Made by a program: the position numbers and the translations under genes. A stretch of 48,454 bases of DNA, from positions 1 through 48,454 of the forward strand of contig PBOG01000139.1 in the NCBI GenBank assembly GCA_002724245.1, in the 5' to 3' direction. Position 1 is the first letter of the stretch; every line of letters begins with the position of its first letter. The DNA is from Planctomycetaceae bacterium. Lineage in GTDB: Bacteria; Planctomycetota; Planctomycetia; Pirellulales; Pirellulaceae. The notes below the pieces were generated by a model. It did no database searches, was not told the DNA's origin, and was given only the letters and a program-made list of their open reading frames with translations. Below, in pieces: positions 1 through 8,780 of the stretch.

Positions 1-20
1 ATTGATCCCCCAGGGAACCT

Positions 21-974
21 ATGTGCACACGACTCAGTTTGTCTATTTGCGGCTGGGCGCTACTCGTAGCCACGACCGGATCTTTGGTGCACGCTCAGCA
101 GTCGGCGGTTGGTGAGCAGCGCAGTAAAACCGGTCTGCGGCACTCATTTCTGGTGACTGGATCGATCACCGCGATTATCGGTGAGGACAATACCATCCAA
201 TGGCAGGTGCCTGGACGTTCGCGGGATGGCTTCGTACTCGCTAATGGGAATATTCTGGTTTCGATTGCCAATGAAGCGCGTGAATATTCACGTGATGGAA
301 AAGTCGTCTTTCGATATCGGCTTGACCCCGTCAATAAGGAACTAGGTACCGTGGTGCGGCTTGATAATGGGAACACGATGGTTGTGGAACGTGGGCCGCG
401 ACCTCGTATCCTGGAGATAACGAATCAGGGTAATATCGATGTCGAAGTTCCTTTGCAGCCGGACACAGACAATGCACATATGCAAACACGGATGGCTCGC
501 AAGTTGCCAAATGGCGATTACCTGGTTCCCCACCTGTTAGGATTCGCTGTCAAGCAGTACTCCAAATCTGGGGCGGTCAAACGCGTGATTCCTACAGATC
601 TCGATGAGCTCGGTGGGCGAAAAGGTGAAAACTGGCCGTTCACTGCGATACAGCTGGATTCCGGGAATGTGCTTGTCAACCTGACGCATGGAAACAAGAC
701 GGTTGAGTTTGACTCAACTGGAAAAGTTGCCTGGCGCGTGGACAATCGCCATGTCGCGGGGCGCTTCGCCGATCCTTGCGGCGGCCAGAGATTAGCTAAT
801 GGTAACACGGTGATTTGCAGTTACGGACAGCGGGATCCAACCAGGCCGAGAGCCTTTGAAATCACTCGATCGAAAGAGGTCGTTTGGGAATTTCTTGCGG
901 CGGACATTGGCTTGCATGAAATTCATGTTTTGACAACGAATGGAAAGTCGGTGGCTGCGACATCACGAAAGTAG
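21..974 (+). CDS. secreted beta-propeller protein of unknown function
   Basis: 317 residues beginning with a clear signal peptide (hydrophobic stretch about 9-20, cleavage likely after VHA near residue 25). AGGGA five bases before the ATG supports this start. The mature part holds at least five spaced copies of an L-x-NGN-x-x-V type strand motif (LANGNILVS, LDNGNTMVV, LPNGDYLV, LDSGNVLV, LANGNTVIC), the pattern of a beta-propeller like those in arylsulfotransferase-like and PQQ-like repeat proteins. No catalytic motif was recognised. It is probably periplasmic or surface located. It lies 109 bp upstream of a co-directional sulfatase, so a shared role in sulfated glycan handling is possible but only inferred from position. 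The window starts 20 bases before the gene, so its promoter is not seen. Confidence 0.75.
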   Translation: MCTRLSLSICGWALLVATTGSLVHAQQSAVGEQRSKTGLRHSFLVTGSITAIIGEDNTIQWQVPGRSRDGFVLANGNILVSIANEAREYSRDGKVVFRYRLDPVNKELGTVVRLDNGNTMVVERGPRPRILEITNQGNIDVEVPLQPDTDNAHMQTRMARKLPNGDYLVPHLLGFAVKQYSKSGAVKRVIPTDLDELGGRKGENWPFTAIQLDSGNVLVNLTHGNKTVEFDSTGKVAWRVDNRHVAGRFADPCGGQRLANGNTVICSYGQRDPTRPRAFEITRSKEVVWEFLAADIGLHEIHVLTTNGKSVAATSRK

Positions 975-1063
975 TGTCGCGGATGCATCATGTGTTTGGG
1001 GATCCAGTATGCTCGCGGTGTCGCACTAGTGCTTGCTTGACGCATAGAGGTCCAGAGGTGTTT

Positions 1064-1083
1064 CCACAGGAGCCAGTGAAGCC
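1064..1083 (+). promoter_or_regulatory. translation leader shared with the gene at 4771
   Basis: The bases CCACAGGAGCCAG at 1064-1076 sit just before the GTG start at 1084 and end in GAAGCC. The identical 13-mer occurs at 4749-4761 before the ATG at 4771, again ending in GAAAGCC. Both contain AGGAG as the ribosome binding site. The identity goes beyond what a Shine-Dalgarno alone needs, but it may be chance. Confidence 0.35.
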
Positions 1084-2505
1084 GTGAATACGAATTGTGT
1101 GACGAAGTGTGCTGCCCTGTTGCTGTTATTGCTGCATGTGGAAGCGTGGGCAGATGCGCCCGAGCCGCAGAGGCCACCTAATTTTGTGGTCATCTTTTGC
1201 GATGACCTAGGTTATGGGGATCTCGGCAGCTTTGGATCAAAGACGATTCGCACGCCGCACCTCGACCGGATGGCCCAGCAGGGACAGCGCTGGAGCCAGT
1301 TCTATGTTGGCGCCAGTGTTTGTACGCCTAGCCGGGCGGCCTTGATGACAGGCCGACTGCCGATTCGCAGTGGCATGTGTTCGAGTCGCCGGAGAGTCTT
1401 GTTTCCCAATTCGAAAGGCGGTTTGCCCCAGGCGGAAGTGACGATCGCCGAGGCGCTCAAACAGAAGAATTATGTGACCGCGTGTGTCGGTAAATGGCAC
1501 CTGGGGCATCTCCCGGAGTACCTCCCCATCGCGCACGGTTTTGATTCCTACTACGGGATTCCGTATTCCAACGATATGGGATTGACTCCGCAGCCTAAAG
1601 GCAAAAAACGCCTGGCTTACTACGCTGCGAACCGGGCGGTTGATCTGGATTACTGGGGCCGTGTGCCGCTGATGGAGGGCGCCAGGATCATTGAACGTCC
1701 GGTCGATCAGACCAGTCTGACACGCCGCTACACGGAGCGCGCGGTCCAGTTCATCCAGGACAATCGACAGCGACCGTTTTTTCTCTATCTGGCCCACAAC
1801 ATGCCGCATGTCCCGCTATTTCGTTCTGAGAAGTTTCGCAACGTCTCGGCTGGTGGTGTCTACGGGGGTGTGATTCAAGAGATTGACTGGTCGGTTGGAC
1901 AGCTGCTCGACACCATTCGCACCGCTGGCCTGGAGAAGAACACGGTCGTGGTATTTACCTCGGACAATGGACCGTGGCTGTGGTTTCGCGACCATGGCGG
2001 CTCGTCGGGGCCGTTGCGGGGAGGGAAGGGAGGGACCTTCGAAGGGGGCATGCGCGAACCGACCGTTATCTGGGGCCCGGGGATCGTGCAACCAGGAGAG
2101 GTGGCGGGGTTGGGAGCGACGATGGACCTGTTGCCCACCTTTTGTGCGCTGGCAGGTGTCGATTTGCCGGCCGGCCGCGTCCTCGACGGCTACGATCTTT
2201 CCCACGTCCTGAAGGGTAAGGGAAACAGTCCACGACAGACCGTGTTTTATTATCTGGGTACCGAAGTCTGGGCGGTGCGGCACGGCAACTACAAAATGCA
2301 TCTGAAGACGGTGGAACCGGCCTACGGTGAAGGCAAGACAGTAACAGCACACGATCCACCTCTGTTGTTTGATTTGGCGGCGGATCTTGGTGAGCGCAAC
2401 AATGTGGCGGCCGCACACGCTGAGGTGCTTGAACAGCTGGCCGCTTTGGTGATGCAGCACCGTGCGTCGATCAAATCGGTACCTTCCCAGCTCGAGATCC
2501 GGTAA
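1084..2505 (+). CDS. arylsulfatase (formylglycine-dependent, S1 family)
   Basis: 473 residues with a GTG start; AGGAG lies 11 bases upstream. A signal peptide (about 1-23) points to export. The alkaline-phosphatase-type fold is shown by FCDDLGYGD (metal-binding D40, D41), the formylglycine signature C80-T-P-S-R84 followed by AALMTGR, GKWHLGH, and TSDNGPW near the middle. C80 would be oxidised to formylglycine by a maturation enzyme not encoded in this window. Length and order match the arylsulfatase A / N-acetylgalactosamine-6-sulfatase group, which hydrolyses sulfate esters on glycans. All catalytic landmarks I looked for are present. Substrate is not deducible. Neighbours are a propeller protein upstream and a DUF5060 glycoside-hydrolase-like protein downstream, consistent with a polysaccharide-utilisation role. 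Confidence 0.93.
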   Translation: MNTNCVTKCAALLLLLLHVEAWADAPEPQRPPNFVVIFCDDLGYGDLGSFGSKTIRTPHLDRMAQQGQRWSQFYVGASVCTPSRAALMTGRLPIRSGMCSSRRRVLFPNSKGGLPQAEVTIAEALKQKNYVTACVGKWHLGHLPEYLPIAHGFDSYYGIPYSNDMGLTPQPKGKKRLAYYAANRAVDLDYWGRVPLMEGARIIERPVDQTSLTRRYTERAVQFIQDNRQRPFFLYLAHNMPHVPLFRSEKFRNVSAGGVYGGVIQEIDWSVGQLLDTIRTAGLEKNTVVVFTSDNGPWLWFRDHGGSSGPLRGGKGGTFEGGMREPTVIWGPGIVQPGEVAGLGATMDLLPTFCALAGVDLPAGRVLDGYDLSHVLKGKGNSPRQTVFYYLGTEVWAVRHGNYKMHLKTVEPAYGEGKTVTAHDPPLLFDLAADLGERNNVAAAHAEVLEQLAALVMQHRASIKSVPSQLEIR

Positions 2506-2585
2506 GTTCGGATAACCCGGTTGCCTGAGTCATTTCTCCAAGGAGAGACTCTCTGTTCGCCGTTCCCCCGACGTACAGCCTGCTC

Positions 2586-4145
2586 TTGCGTTCTCCTCGG
2601 GGTTGTCCCGCGGAGGGCTGCGGCGAGCGAGCGCTACTGGTAGTCAGCCTGGCCCTGGTCGTATTTTGGCAGACGGCGATGGCGGACGACCGACTCGATC
2701 GCGTCGGGCAGTTGTGGGCACCCGACGTGGAATGGCGTCTGGAGAACTCAACCTATCAAGGTAATCCGTACGATGTGATCGCGACCGCGACGTTTGTGCA
2801 TGTTCCCAGTGGCGTTCGGCACACTACCGGCATGTTCTATGACGGAGACGGTGTCTGGAAATTTCGGTTTACCGGGACTCGGATCGGCCAATGGTCTTTT
2901 ACAACCCGCAGTGGCGATCCAGATTTAGATGGCCACCAGGGTACGGTCTCCGTCCGCGGGGACGCCGCTGCGTCTGGCAGGGGATTTATCACCAGCCTCG
3001 CTGGCAAATGGGCCCGACCGAGCGGCCGGCACGGCAGCTTGCAGGCATTCGTGCCGCAACTGGTGATGTATACGGGGCCACGGGATTTTCACGGCCGGCC
3101 TGCCAGGATCGACGCGGATATCGAGACCTTCCTGGTCGAACACGGCTTTAATGGTTTTCATGTGATGGGAAGTTGCCATTGGTTCGATATCGACCAGCGC
3201 GCCTCGCATGAGATCAAGCAGACCAATCCGGATCGGCGCACCTTCCAGGCGTTGGAGTTGTTGATCCGTAAAGTCCACGCCGCAGGCGGGATGGTGCATT
3301 TCTGGATGTGGGGTGACGAATCGCGTGGCTGGACTCCGCACCGCTGGGGTCTCAATGGCAGTGTCGATCAGCGATTGCAAAGATACCTGGCGGCACGTCT
3401 GGGTCCCCTGCCCGGCTGGACCATGGGTTACGGATTTGATCTGGACGAGTGGGTCGTAGCCCGCGATCTCGAAGGATGGCAGCGTCATCTCCAGGAGCAG
3501 TTGGGCTGGTCACATCTGCTTGGTGCCCGGGACGCCGGACCGAATCGTGGGCTGGATCATCGTCGCAACCAGATCTATGAAGGCCTCGGTTACGCAGGTT
3601 ATGAACACCATCGTCCTGCGTTTGAAGTGTATCGAGCGGCCGTCGCCGCCCGCCCTGCCCGGCCCGTCTTTTCCGAGGATCGGTTTCGTATCCGTCACGC
3701 GCGAGAGTATGCCGAGAAAGACTACACCATGGAATTGACCCGCCGGGGGTTGTGGCATTCCACTATGGCGGGAGGCGTGGCCAATATCTGGGGAAACTTC
3801 CCCCCAGGGCGGGATGCCTGGCAGGGTTCGGCCCGCTATGAAAACCCGCAGATGATCAAAACCTATAGTCGCTTTTTTGCCCGCCGTTTCCGCAACGAGA
3901 TGAGGCCTGCAGCCCAGGGCATGTGCCTCCAGGTTCCGGCGGGCACGCACTACGTTTTCTACGCGGAGGGCACGGAGACGATGACGCTCGATTTGACCGC
4001 GATGGCCGGCGTCCAGCCCGCCGTGGCAGTCGATACGTTACGGCCCTATCAGGAGTTGCCGCTCGGCCGTTTGACGGCCAGGAAAACCAACTGGCGGGCG
4101 CCGTATCGTTCTGATTGGGCGATCGCGATCGGCGTATTCAAGTAG
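2586..4145 (+). CDS. secreted DUF5060-domain glycoside-hydrolase-like protein
   Basis: 519 residues from a TTG start, with a somewhat long n-region and a hydrophobic signal segment at about 16-32. Residues about 44-125 (WAPDVEWRLENSTYQGNPYD through GTRIGQWSF) match the DUF5060 beta-sandwich that precedes catalytic barrels in putative glycosidases. The middle looks like a TIM barrel (HGFNGFHVMGSCHWFD, GGMVHFWMWGDE, GYGFDLDEWV, GGVANIWGNFP). The C-terminal 80 residues (VPAGTHYVFYAEG to DWAIAIGVFK) resemble the small all-beta domain often found at the end of such proteins. I cannot assign the catalytic acids with certainty. It follows the sulfatase on the same strand after 80 bp. Cleavage of a glycan chain after desulfation is the likely job, by inference. 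The start is uncertain because no strong ribosome site is visible. Confidence 0.75.
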   Translation: MRSPRGCPAEGCGERALLVVSLALVVFWQTAMADDRLDRVGQLWAPDVEWRLENSTYQGNPYDVIATATFVHVPSGVRHTTGMFYDGDGVWKFRFTGTRIGQWSFTTRSGDPDLDGHQGTVSVRGDAAASGRGFITSLAGKWARPSGRHGSLQAFVPQLVMYTGPRDFHGRPARIDADIETFLVEHGFNGFHVMGSCHWFDIDQRASHEIKQTNPDRRTFQALELLIRKVHAAGGMVHFWMWGDESRGWTPHRWGLNGSVDQRLQRYLAARLGPLPGWTMGYGFDLDEWVVARDLEGWQRHLQEQLGWSHLLGARDAGPNRGLDHRRNQIYEGLGYAGYEHHRPAFEVYRAAVAARPARPVFSEDRFRIRHAREYAEKDYTMELTRRGLWHSTMAGGVANIWGNFPPGRDAWQGSARYENPQMIKTYSRFFARRFRNEMRPAAQGMCLQVPAGTHYVFYAEGTETMTLDLTAMAGVQPAVAVDTLRPYQELPLGRLTARKTNWRAPYRSDWAIAIGVFK

Positions 4146-4204
4146 TCCCGGACAACATTTCTCTGATGTCTGTGCGCGGACTCTCCAGTCTATCGAGTTG
4201 GCAA

Positions 4205-4558
4205 TCAGCGTCGCCAGGTCGGTTTTTTCTTGCGGGCGCGCGGGTGTCGCGCCGGTTTGTGTTCTTGATCCAGGTCACTGATCGACCCACCGGGAAGTTT
4301 GTCGATCAGTGAGACCAGCTTCGCCTGGGGGCCCCGGTCACGGCCAGCTTCCGCCGAACGGCCCGTACGCGCTTCCGCCTCACGCATTTCACGCCGCGAA
4401 GATAATTCGTATTTCACGGGTTGTTCAGGTTTGATTTCCAGCGGGGGCGCTTCTTCTCCCAGCGCGGAAATATGGAAGAACACGTCGCGGCCTGAATCGG
4501 CTCGGATGAACCCGAATTTCTTTTCGGGAAAATATTGGATGATGGTGCCGTAACGCAT
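4205..4558 (-). CDS. cold-shock-domain protein with charged C-terminal tail
   Basis: 117 residues from the ATG at 4558 with GGAAAG just upstream; an in-frame TTG at 4579 would add seven residues but lacks a good site. Residues 1-60 are a cold-shock domain: YGTIIQYFPEKKFGFI carries the RNP1-like KKFGFI and DVFFHIS is RNP2-like. These bind single-stranded nucleic acid in the CspA family. CspA proteins are about 70 residues; here about 55 more follow, rich in Arg, Glu and Lys and ending in a basic RARKKKPTWRR tail, likely disordered and nucleic-acid binding. The protein is cytoplasmic, unlike most neighbours. It is convergent with the DUF5060 gene and divergent from the FG-GAP gene. An inverted repeat lies in its leader (4589-4608). 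Confidence 0.88.
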   Translation of the reverse strand: MRYGTIIQYFPEKKFGFIRADSGRDVFFHISALGEEAPPLEIKPEQPVKYELSSRREMREAEARTGRSAEAGRDRGPQAKLVSLIDKLPGGSISDLDQEHKPARHPRARKKKPTWRR

Positions 4559-4588
4559 GGTTCTTTCCGGGGCGGTCAAGGAGCGTTT

Positions 4589-4608
4589 GGTGACCAGTTG
4601 CGGTCACC
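4589..4608 (-). promoter_or_regulatory. inverted repeat in the cold-shock gene leader
   Basis: GGTGACC (4589-4595) and GGTCACC (4602-4608) form a perfect 7-bp inverted repeat with a 6-base spacer, ending 31 bases upstream of the cold-shock gene ATG. It could be an mRNA hairpin in the 5' leader, where cold-shock genes are commonly controlled, or a dyad operator shared with the divergent gene. No experimental basis. Confidence 0.4.
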
Positions 4609-4770
4609 CTCCCCTACCCTATCATCTGGTAGCTATGCAGATCCAGGGCCTCGCTGGCGGGGAATGCGGACAGGTGCAGGCAGAGATGCGTTCTGCTAGC
4701 CTTTTCAGGAGTACGTGGCCGCCCCATGGTGACCGAGCCAGCGATCTGCCACAGGAGCCAGGAGAAAGCC

Positions 4771-6501
4771 ATGTCCCGATCGATTGGCTGGACGCTAGGA
4801 ACCGTGTTGTTTTGCCTCGCTGGCCTGGCGGACGCAGGCGAGCCGGTTACCGGCCAGCGTGTGACGCGACCGATTGCGAGTCGGCTGTTTCGCCACCAGT
4901 ACACGATTTACGATCGTGAATTCTGCGGCGCACAGGTGTGTGCTGATTTTGACAACGACGGACAGCGAGAGCTGCTGTACGCCTCGCGTGACACGGGTAA
5001 CCTGCAACAACTGAAGGCGGCGGATGGAACGATTGTGTGGAGTCGCAAGTTGCCGGGTCGACAGCAATCGGTGTCCGCCTTTGATCTCGATAGCGACGGC
5101 CGGTTCGAGATTCTCTACTCTGTTTCCGATCCAGGAACGCTTTACCAGATTGATGCCGAGGGCAAACTGCTGAAGTCGTACGACTCTGGTGACAACAAGC
5201 TAGGCAACTCTGCTGTCATTGTTGATGTCGATGGTGATCGGGTGTGGGACGCTTTTTTTGGATCACGCCAGCAGTATTTGATCCGTATGAACCTGGCTGA
5301 ATTCAAACACATCGCGAAACGGGACAAGTGGGTGCAATGTGGGTGTTACACGTCAGCGATGGATGTCGATCACGATGGACGCTGGGATTTGTTTGCCGGC
5401 AGTGGCGATGACTATGCCTCCAAAGGCGTGTTGCACCGCATCGACCCGTTGACACTTCAAAGTGTCTGGAGTGTTCCTACCAACGACAACGCTTCCAGCG
5501 CGGACGCGGTATTGGCCGATATCGACGGTGACGGCCAGGTGGAGATCATCAAGTCAGTGGACAATTACAAGCAGGATGACGCCCACGACGCGGTCTACGC
5601 GCTGGATGTCGACGGGACAGTACGCTGGCGGGTGCCCGGGCTCAGTGGTGAAGACTCGCCGAATGTCGCCGATCTAGATGGTGACGGATCGATGGAAATC
5701 GTCGGCATGACGTTTGGCGCTGAGGTGTACTGCCTCAATGCACAAGGGAAATTCAAATGGCGCCGTGACTTGCGCCCCAAGCTGGATGATGGGCAGCACA
5801 TGTACATGGCGCCCATCCTCTGCGACTTGAATGGGGATGCCGAGCTCGAGATCCTGGCTATGACACACGGCCAGTATGCGCCAGAGCCGGGTCTGAAGCC
5901 GGATGCAATACTATTTGCTTTGGATGCGCGTGGGCGCGTGCTCGATCAATTCAATCTGGGGGAATCTCGCTATTGGGGACATGCCCTGGTGACCAATGTA
6001 GACGAAGATCCGTTTCTCGAACTGGTGGTCTCTGGGTATGGGGGCCTCGATGTGATCGAGACACGCGGCCTGGGGCCCCAGACGGAACATTTCCAGCGGC
6101 GGCGTTCCTACCAGCGCTTGAATGTCCTGCCCTGGGCGTACGAAGACAGCTATTTCATGTATCGCGGCACGAAAAATAACGTGATAACGCGCACGGATAA
6201 TCTGGTGCTCACACGGTCCGACAGTGGTTATGCGCGTCGTGGGACGTTTGTCACCGAGCCGTTACAACTCCCACCCGGTTGTCTGTTTACGACGCTCAGC
6301 TGGCACGCCAGGGAGCCGGCTGGTACCTCCATTCAAGTCAACGTGCTCGATAGCGCTGGAAACGTGCGGCGAAGAGGAATGGTCCGCGGGGATCGACTGG
6401 CCATTAGCGACACAGTACGGCTGGAGTTTGTCTTGGGCAGTGACCGGGCCACAGCGACGCCGACACTGGATGACTATTCGCTCCAGTTTTCCCGCAAGTA
6501 G
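4771..6501 (+). CDS. secreted FG-GAP/VCBS beta-propeller protein
   Basis: 576 residues from the ATG at 4771, chosen because AGGAG lies just upstream and a clean signal peptide follows (about 1-21, ending LADAG). Eight calcium-binding-type repeats run through the first two thirds: DFDNDGQRE, DLDSDGRFE, DVDGDRVWD, DVDHDGRWD, DIDGDGQVE, DLDGDGSME, DLNGDAELE and NVDEDPFLE, about 45-65 residues apart, as in integrin-alpha-like seven- or eight-bladed propellers. The last 80 residues form a separate beta-rich segment ending LDDYSLQFSRK. No enzyme motif is visible, so a binding or scaffold role outside the cytoplasm is most likely. It shares a 13-base leader with the sulfatase at 1084. Confidence 0.85.
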   Translation: MSRSIGWTLGTVLFCLAGLADAGEPVTGQRVTRPIASRLFRHQYTIYDREFCGAQVCADFDNDGQRELLYASRDTGNLQQLKAADGTIVWSRKLPGRQQSVSAFDLDSDGRFEILYSVSDPGTLYQIDAEGKLLKSYDSGDNKLGNSAVIVDVDGDRVWDAFFGSRQQYLIRMNLAEFKHIAKRDKWVQCGCYTSAMDVDHDGRWDLFAGSGDDYASKGVLHRIDPLTLQSVWSVPTNDNASSADAVLADIDGDGQVEIIKSVDNYKQDDAHDAVYALDVDGTVRWRVPGLSGEDSPNVADLDGDGSMEIVGMTFGAEVYCLNAQGKFKWRRDLRPKLDDGQHMYMAPILCDLNGDAELEILAMTHGQYAPEPGLKPDAILFALDARGRVLDQFNLGESRYWGHALVTNVDEDPFLELVVSGYGGLDVIETRGLGPQTEHFQRRRSYQRLNVLPWAYEDSYFMYRGTKNNVITRTDNLVLTRSDSGYARRGTFVTEPLQLPPGCLFTTLSWHAREPAGTSIQVNVLDSAGNVRRRGMVRGDRLAISDTVRLEFVLGSDRATATPTLDDYSLQFSRK

Positions 6502-6543
6502 CCGCCGGGAATACAGGTCTGCCGGCTGAGCAGCTCGCGCACG

Positions 6544-8214
6544 TCAGGAGGCCAGGTGTTCCGCGCTGGGTTGGTTGTTGGTTGCAGTGGCAGCGCGGAT
6601 GCGTTGTTTCCGTCGGTCGAGCTGCCACATGATGAAATAGATCAGGCCACAGGCGCTGACCAGCAGGATACTGGTGTAAATCACGGCCGCTGTCGAGATC
6701 GGCGCTGGCCCGAGAATCTTTCCTCGGGACTCGCCTGCCAGTTGGCGTTGCACCGACTGGTGACGCCACCGGACAAACTGCTTCAACTGCCGCGGAGTGG
6801 ATTTCAGATTGAGACGTCGGCCATCGGTGGCTGATTCCGGATCGTCTTCCGCCGGTATACGCAGGTTTTCTACGAAGGTTGCCAGCTGATCGAGTTGCCG
6901 TCCGAGCTTCTGCTCGGCGAACAGCGTGTCTAGGTAACGGGCCAGATAGGCGTGGTATGTCTGTCTATGGCGGGGGATCGCCAGGACGCGCATGATTAGG
7001 GTGTGTTTCGTGCTCCCCGGGTAATCGACGCTCAAATCGGCCAACTGTTGCCGACTAGATTTGTCCTGCGCGAACGTTCCAAAGGAGATGTCCAGGTCCC
7101 AGGGGAAGAACTGGAACCGGTTGGTTTGCGGCTCGAGGTAGATGTAGTAATTCTGAGTGGCCCCGAGAAAACTGTCGAGATTACTGAGCAACACATTGAC
7201 TGCCAGAAATCGGAGGAATTGGTCGACGTCGAGGTAGGATGCCAGCTGGTCTCGGAAGGTTTGATCGTCGCTCTGATGAAGGAGTCTGGCGAATTTGATC
7301 ACGCGTTGTTGCTGCTCCGTGGTCGCCGTGGTTTTGGGAACGTAGGCGGTTTCGTATTTGGCCCAATCCTCACCGAGATAACGAAACACGCCGAAGGTGC
7401 TCGGTTTGAGCAGCAGGCCCTCTGCACTTCCGTAGCGGTCTTTCAGAAATCGTTTGTCGACCTGTTCGACGAGTGTATACAGACCCATTGGCTTTTGATC
7501 GATGGTTCCGGCGACTGTCAGGATCACCTGCGCAAAACCAACACGCGAACAGTGGATGCCCGCCTCCCGGAACAGCGCATACGCCAGTGGTTCGCGCAGA
7601 AAGGCCGGATCGGTGATGTTGTTGTGGAGATTGATTTTGGTGAGGCCACGGAATTCGACGTCGTCCCGGAATTCATGGAAGTCGATCTTGAGGGAAAATT
7701 TCCGGCTGTCGTAGGCTGCCAGGAACGTGCCGTTCCCCTTGTACCGTAGTCCCACGTCGCGGACCGTCTGGCCGTCGATCGTCACCGTCGCTCGACCGTA
7801 CTGGTGATCGACACCCAGGTAGCCTGCCAAACCGGGCCGCGATGACTTTTCGCTATGAAAATTACCGCCGCTGGCCTTGTCCAGGCCCATCAATCCCACG
7901 GCTTTGGCAATGGAGAGTCCATCGAGTTCGACGGCTGGCTGGATCGTCTCCCACTCCGGCTGCGTCAGTTCGAAATGGACGTCGACGACTCGGTTCAAGC
8001 CAAACAGGGCTGCGTTTCCTGTCTGGGATTGGGGTGTCTGTCCTAGCGTGGGCTGTTCCAGCAGGCAGGTGGTCCAGGCCAGTGTTATGGTCCACAGCGC
8101 GAGCTGCCAGCTGGCGTATGGAACACAGTGGATGAGGCCACAGGCCAGATGCTGGGAAAGAGTTGCATTGCCGGGTTCCCGAGAGATCCGGTGTTTTGCC
8201 TGGCAGATGTTCAT
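6544..8214 (-). CDS. CotH-family kinase, membrane anchored
   Basis: 556 residues from the ATG at 8214; starting further upstream would overlap the preceding gene, so this start is preferred. A hydrophobic N-terminal segment (about 36-55) is a signal or anchor. The core has CotH-family hallmarks: the N-terminal strand RVVDVHFELTQPEWETI, GLRYKGNGTF, the PMGLYTLVEQVDKRFL hinge region, NLDSFLGATQNYYIYL and the FFPWDLDISFG motif. The Asp residues in the last two correspond to the catalytic and metal-binding positions of spore-coat kinase CotH, which phosphorylates secreted proteins. After the domain a transmembrane helix (VIYTSILLVSACGLIYFIMW) and a basic tail end the protein. It probably acts outside the cytoplasm. 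The small membrane gene at 8307 lies 92 bp upstream on the same strand. Confidence 0.85.
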   Translation of the reverse strand: MNICQAKHRISREPGNATLSQHLACGLIHCVPYASWQLALWTITLAWTTCLLEQPTLGQTPQSQTGNAALFGLNRVVDVHFELTQPEWETIQPAVELDGLSIAKAVGLMGLDKASGGNFHSEKSSRPGLAGYLGVDHQYGRATVTIDGQTVRDVGLRYKGNGTFLAAYDSRKFSLKIDFHEFRDDVEFRGLTKINLHNNITDPAFLREPLAYALFREAGIHCSRVGFAQVILTVAGTIDQKPMGLYTLVEQVDKRFLKDRYGSAEGLLLKPSTFGVFRYLGEDWAKYETAYVPKTTATTEQQQRVIKFARLLHQSDDQTFRDQLASYLDVDQFLRFLAVNVLLSNLDSFLGATQNYYIYLEPQTNRFQFFPWDLDISFGTFAQDKSSRQQLADLSVDYPGSTKHTLIMRVLAIPRHRQTYHAYLARYLDTLFAEQKLGRQLDQLATFVENLRIPAEDDPESATDGRRLNLKSTPRQLKQFVRWRHQSVQRQLAGESRGKILGPAPISTAAVIYTSILLVSACGLIYFIMWQLDRRKQRIRAATATNNQPSAEHLAS

Positions 8215-8306
8215 CCTGTTCGCGTCGCCCTCTGTCCAGAGTGCATTACACGTTGAGTTGCTGCAGGAATGTACAGCCTGTGTTTTACCACCACAGGTGT
8301 GATACG

Positions 8307-8690
8307 TCACTTCTTCTTGTCGCCGCCAGGAAATCCGCGCAGCAGTATGCGGCTGCAGACCGCGACGATCTGGATCGGTAAGAGGGCCCAAACCAGGTAC
8401 CAGCCAAATAACAACAGGAACGCCAACACCTTGCCTGGCTGCAACGGCAACTCGCCGGCGATTCGGATAGTGAGTGTTTCCGCATCGATCATCTGGCTGA
8501 TGGCGTCAACAGATTCTGAGAGGATCGTCGGATTTTGTACGATCTTCCCGAACGCTTGAAAGACCGAGAGTGTGTGCCAGGTGCCGAGGGCAAACAACAC
8601 GAAGACAGAGCAAAGACAAAGGGCACGCAATAAATCGGCCAGTGTTGCCAGCAGGCTGCGATGTTCGGGTTGAGTATCGGAGTGCGACAT
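8307..8690 (-). CDS. small two-helix membrane protein, hypothetical
   Basis: 127 residues, ATG preceded by GGAAAACACC. Two transmembrane helices are evident (about 21-45 and 88-115), separated by about 40 polar residues (VQNPTILSESVDAISQMIDAE). The tail is short and basic (GGDKKK). I do not recognise a family. It stands between the hydrolase fusion and the CotH kinase, all on the minus strand with gaps of about 90 bp, so it is probably co-transcribed with CotH. A role as a membrane partner or anchor of the kinase is a guess based on adjacency. Confidence 0.7.
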   Translation of the reverse strand: MSHSDTQPEHRSLLATLADLLRALCLCSVFVLFALGTWHTLSVFQAFGKIVQNPTILSESVDAISQMIDAETLTIRIAGELPLQPGKVLAFLLLFGWYLVWALLPIQIVAVCSRILLRGFPGGDKKK

Positions 8691-8780
8691 GGTGTTTTCC
8701 TCAAACCTGAGTTTTCGGGTCGGTGAAGTCCTGGATCGTTGTCGTCAGATATGGAGAGAGGCTGCGAATTCAATGAGACG

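Noticed and set aside
7003-7749. A 248-codon plus-strand frame opposite the CotH gene
   Set aside because: Fully inside a well-supported CotH kinase on the other strand; no known motif.
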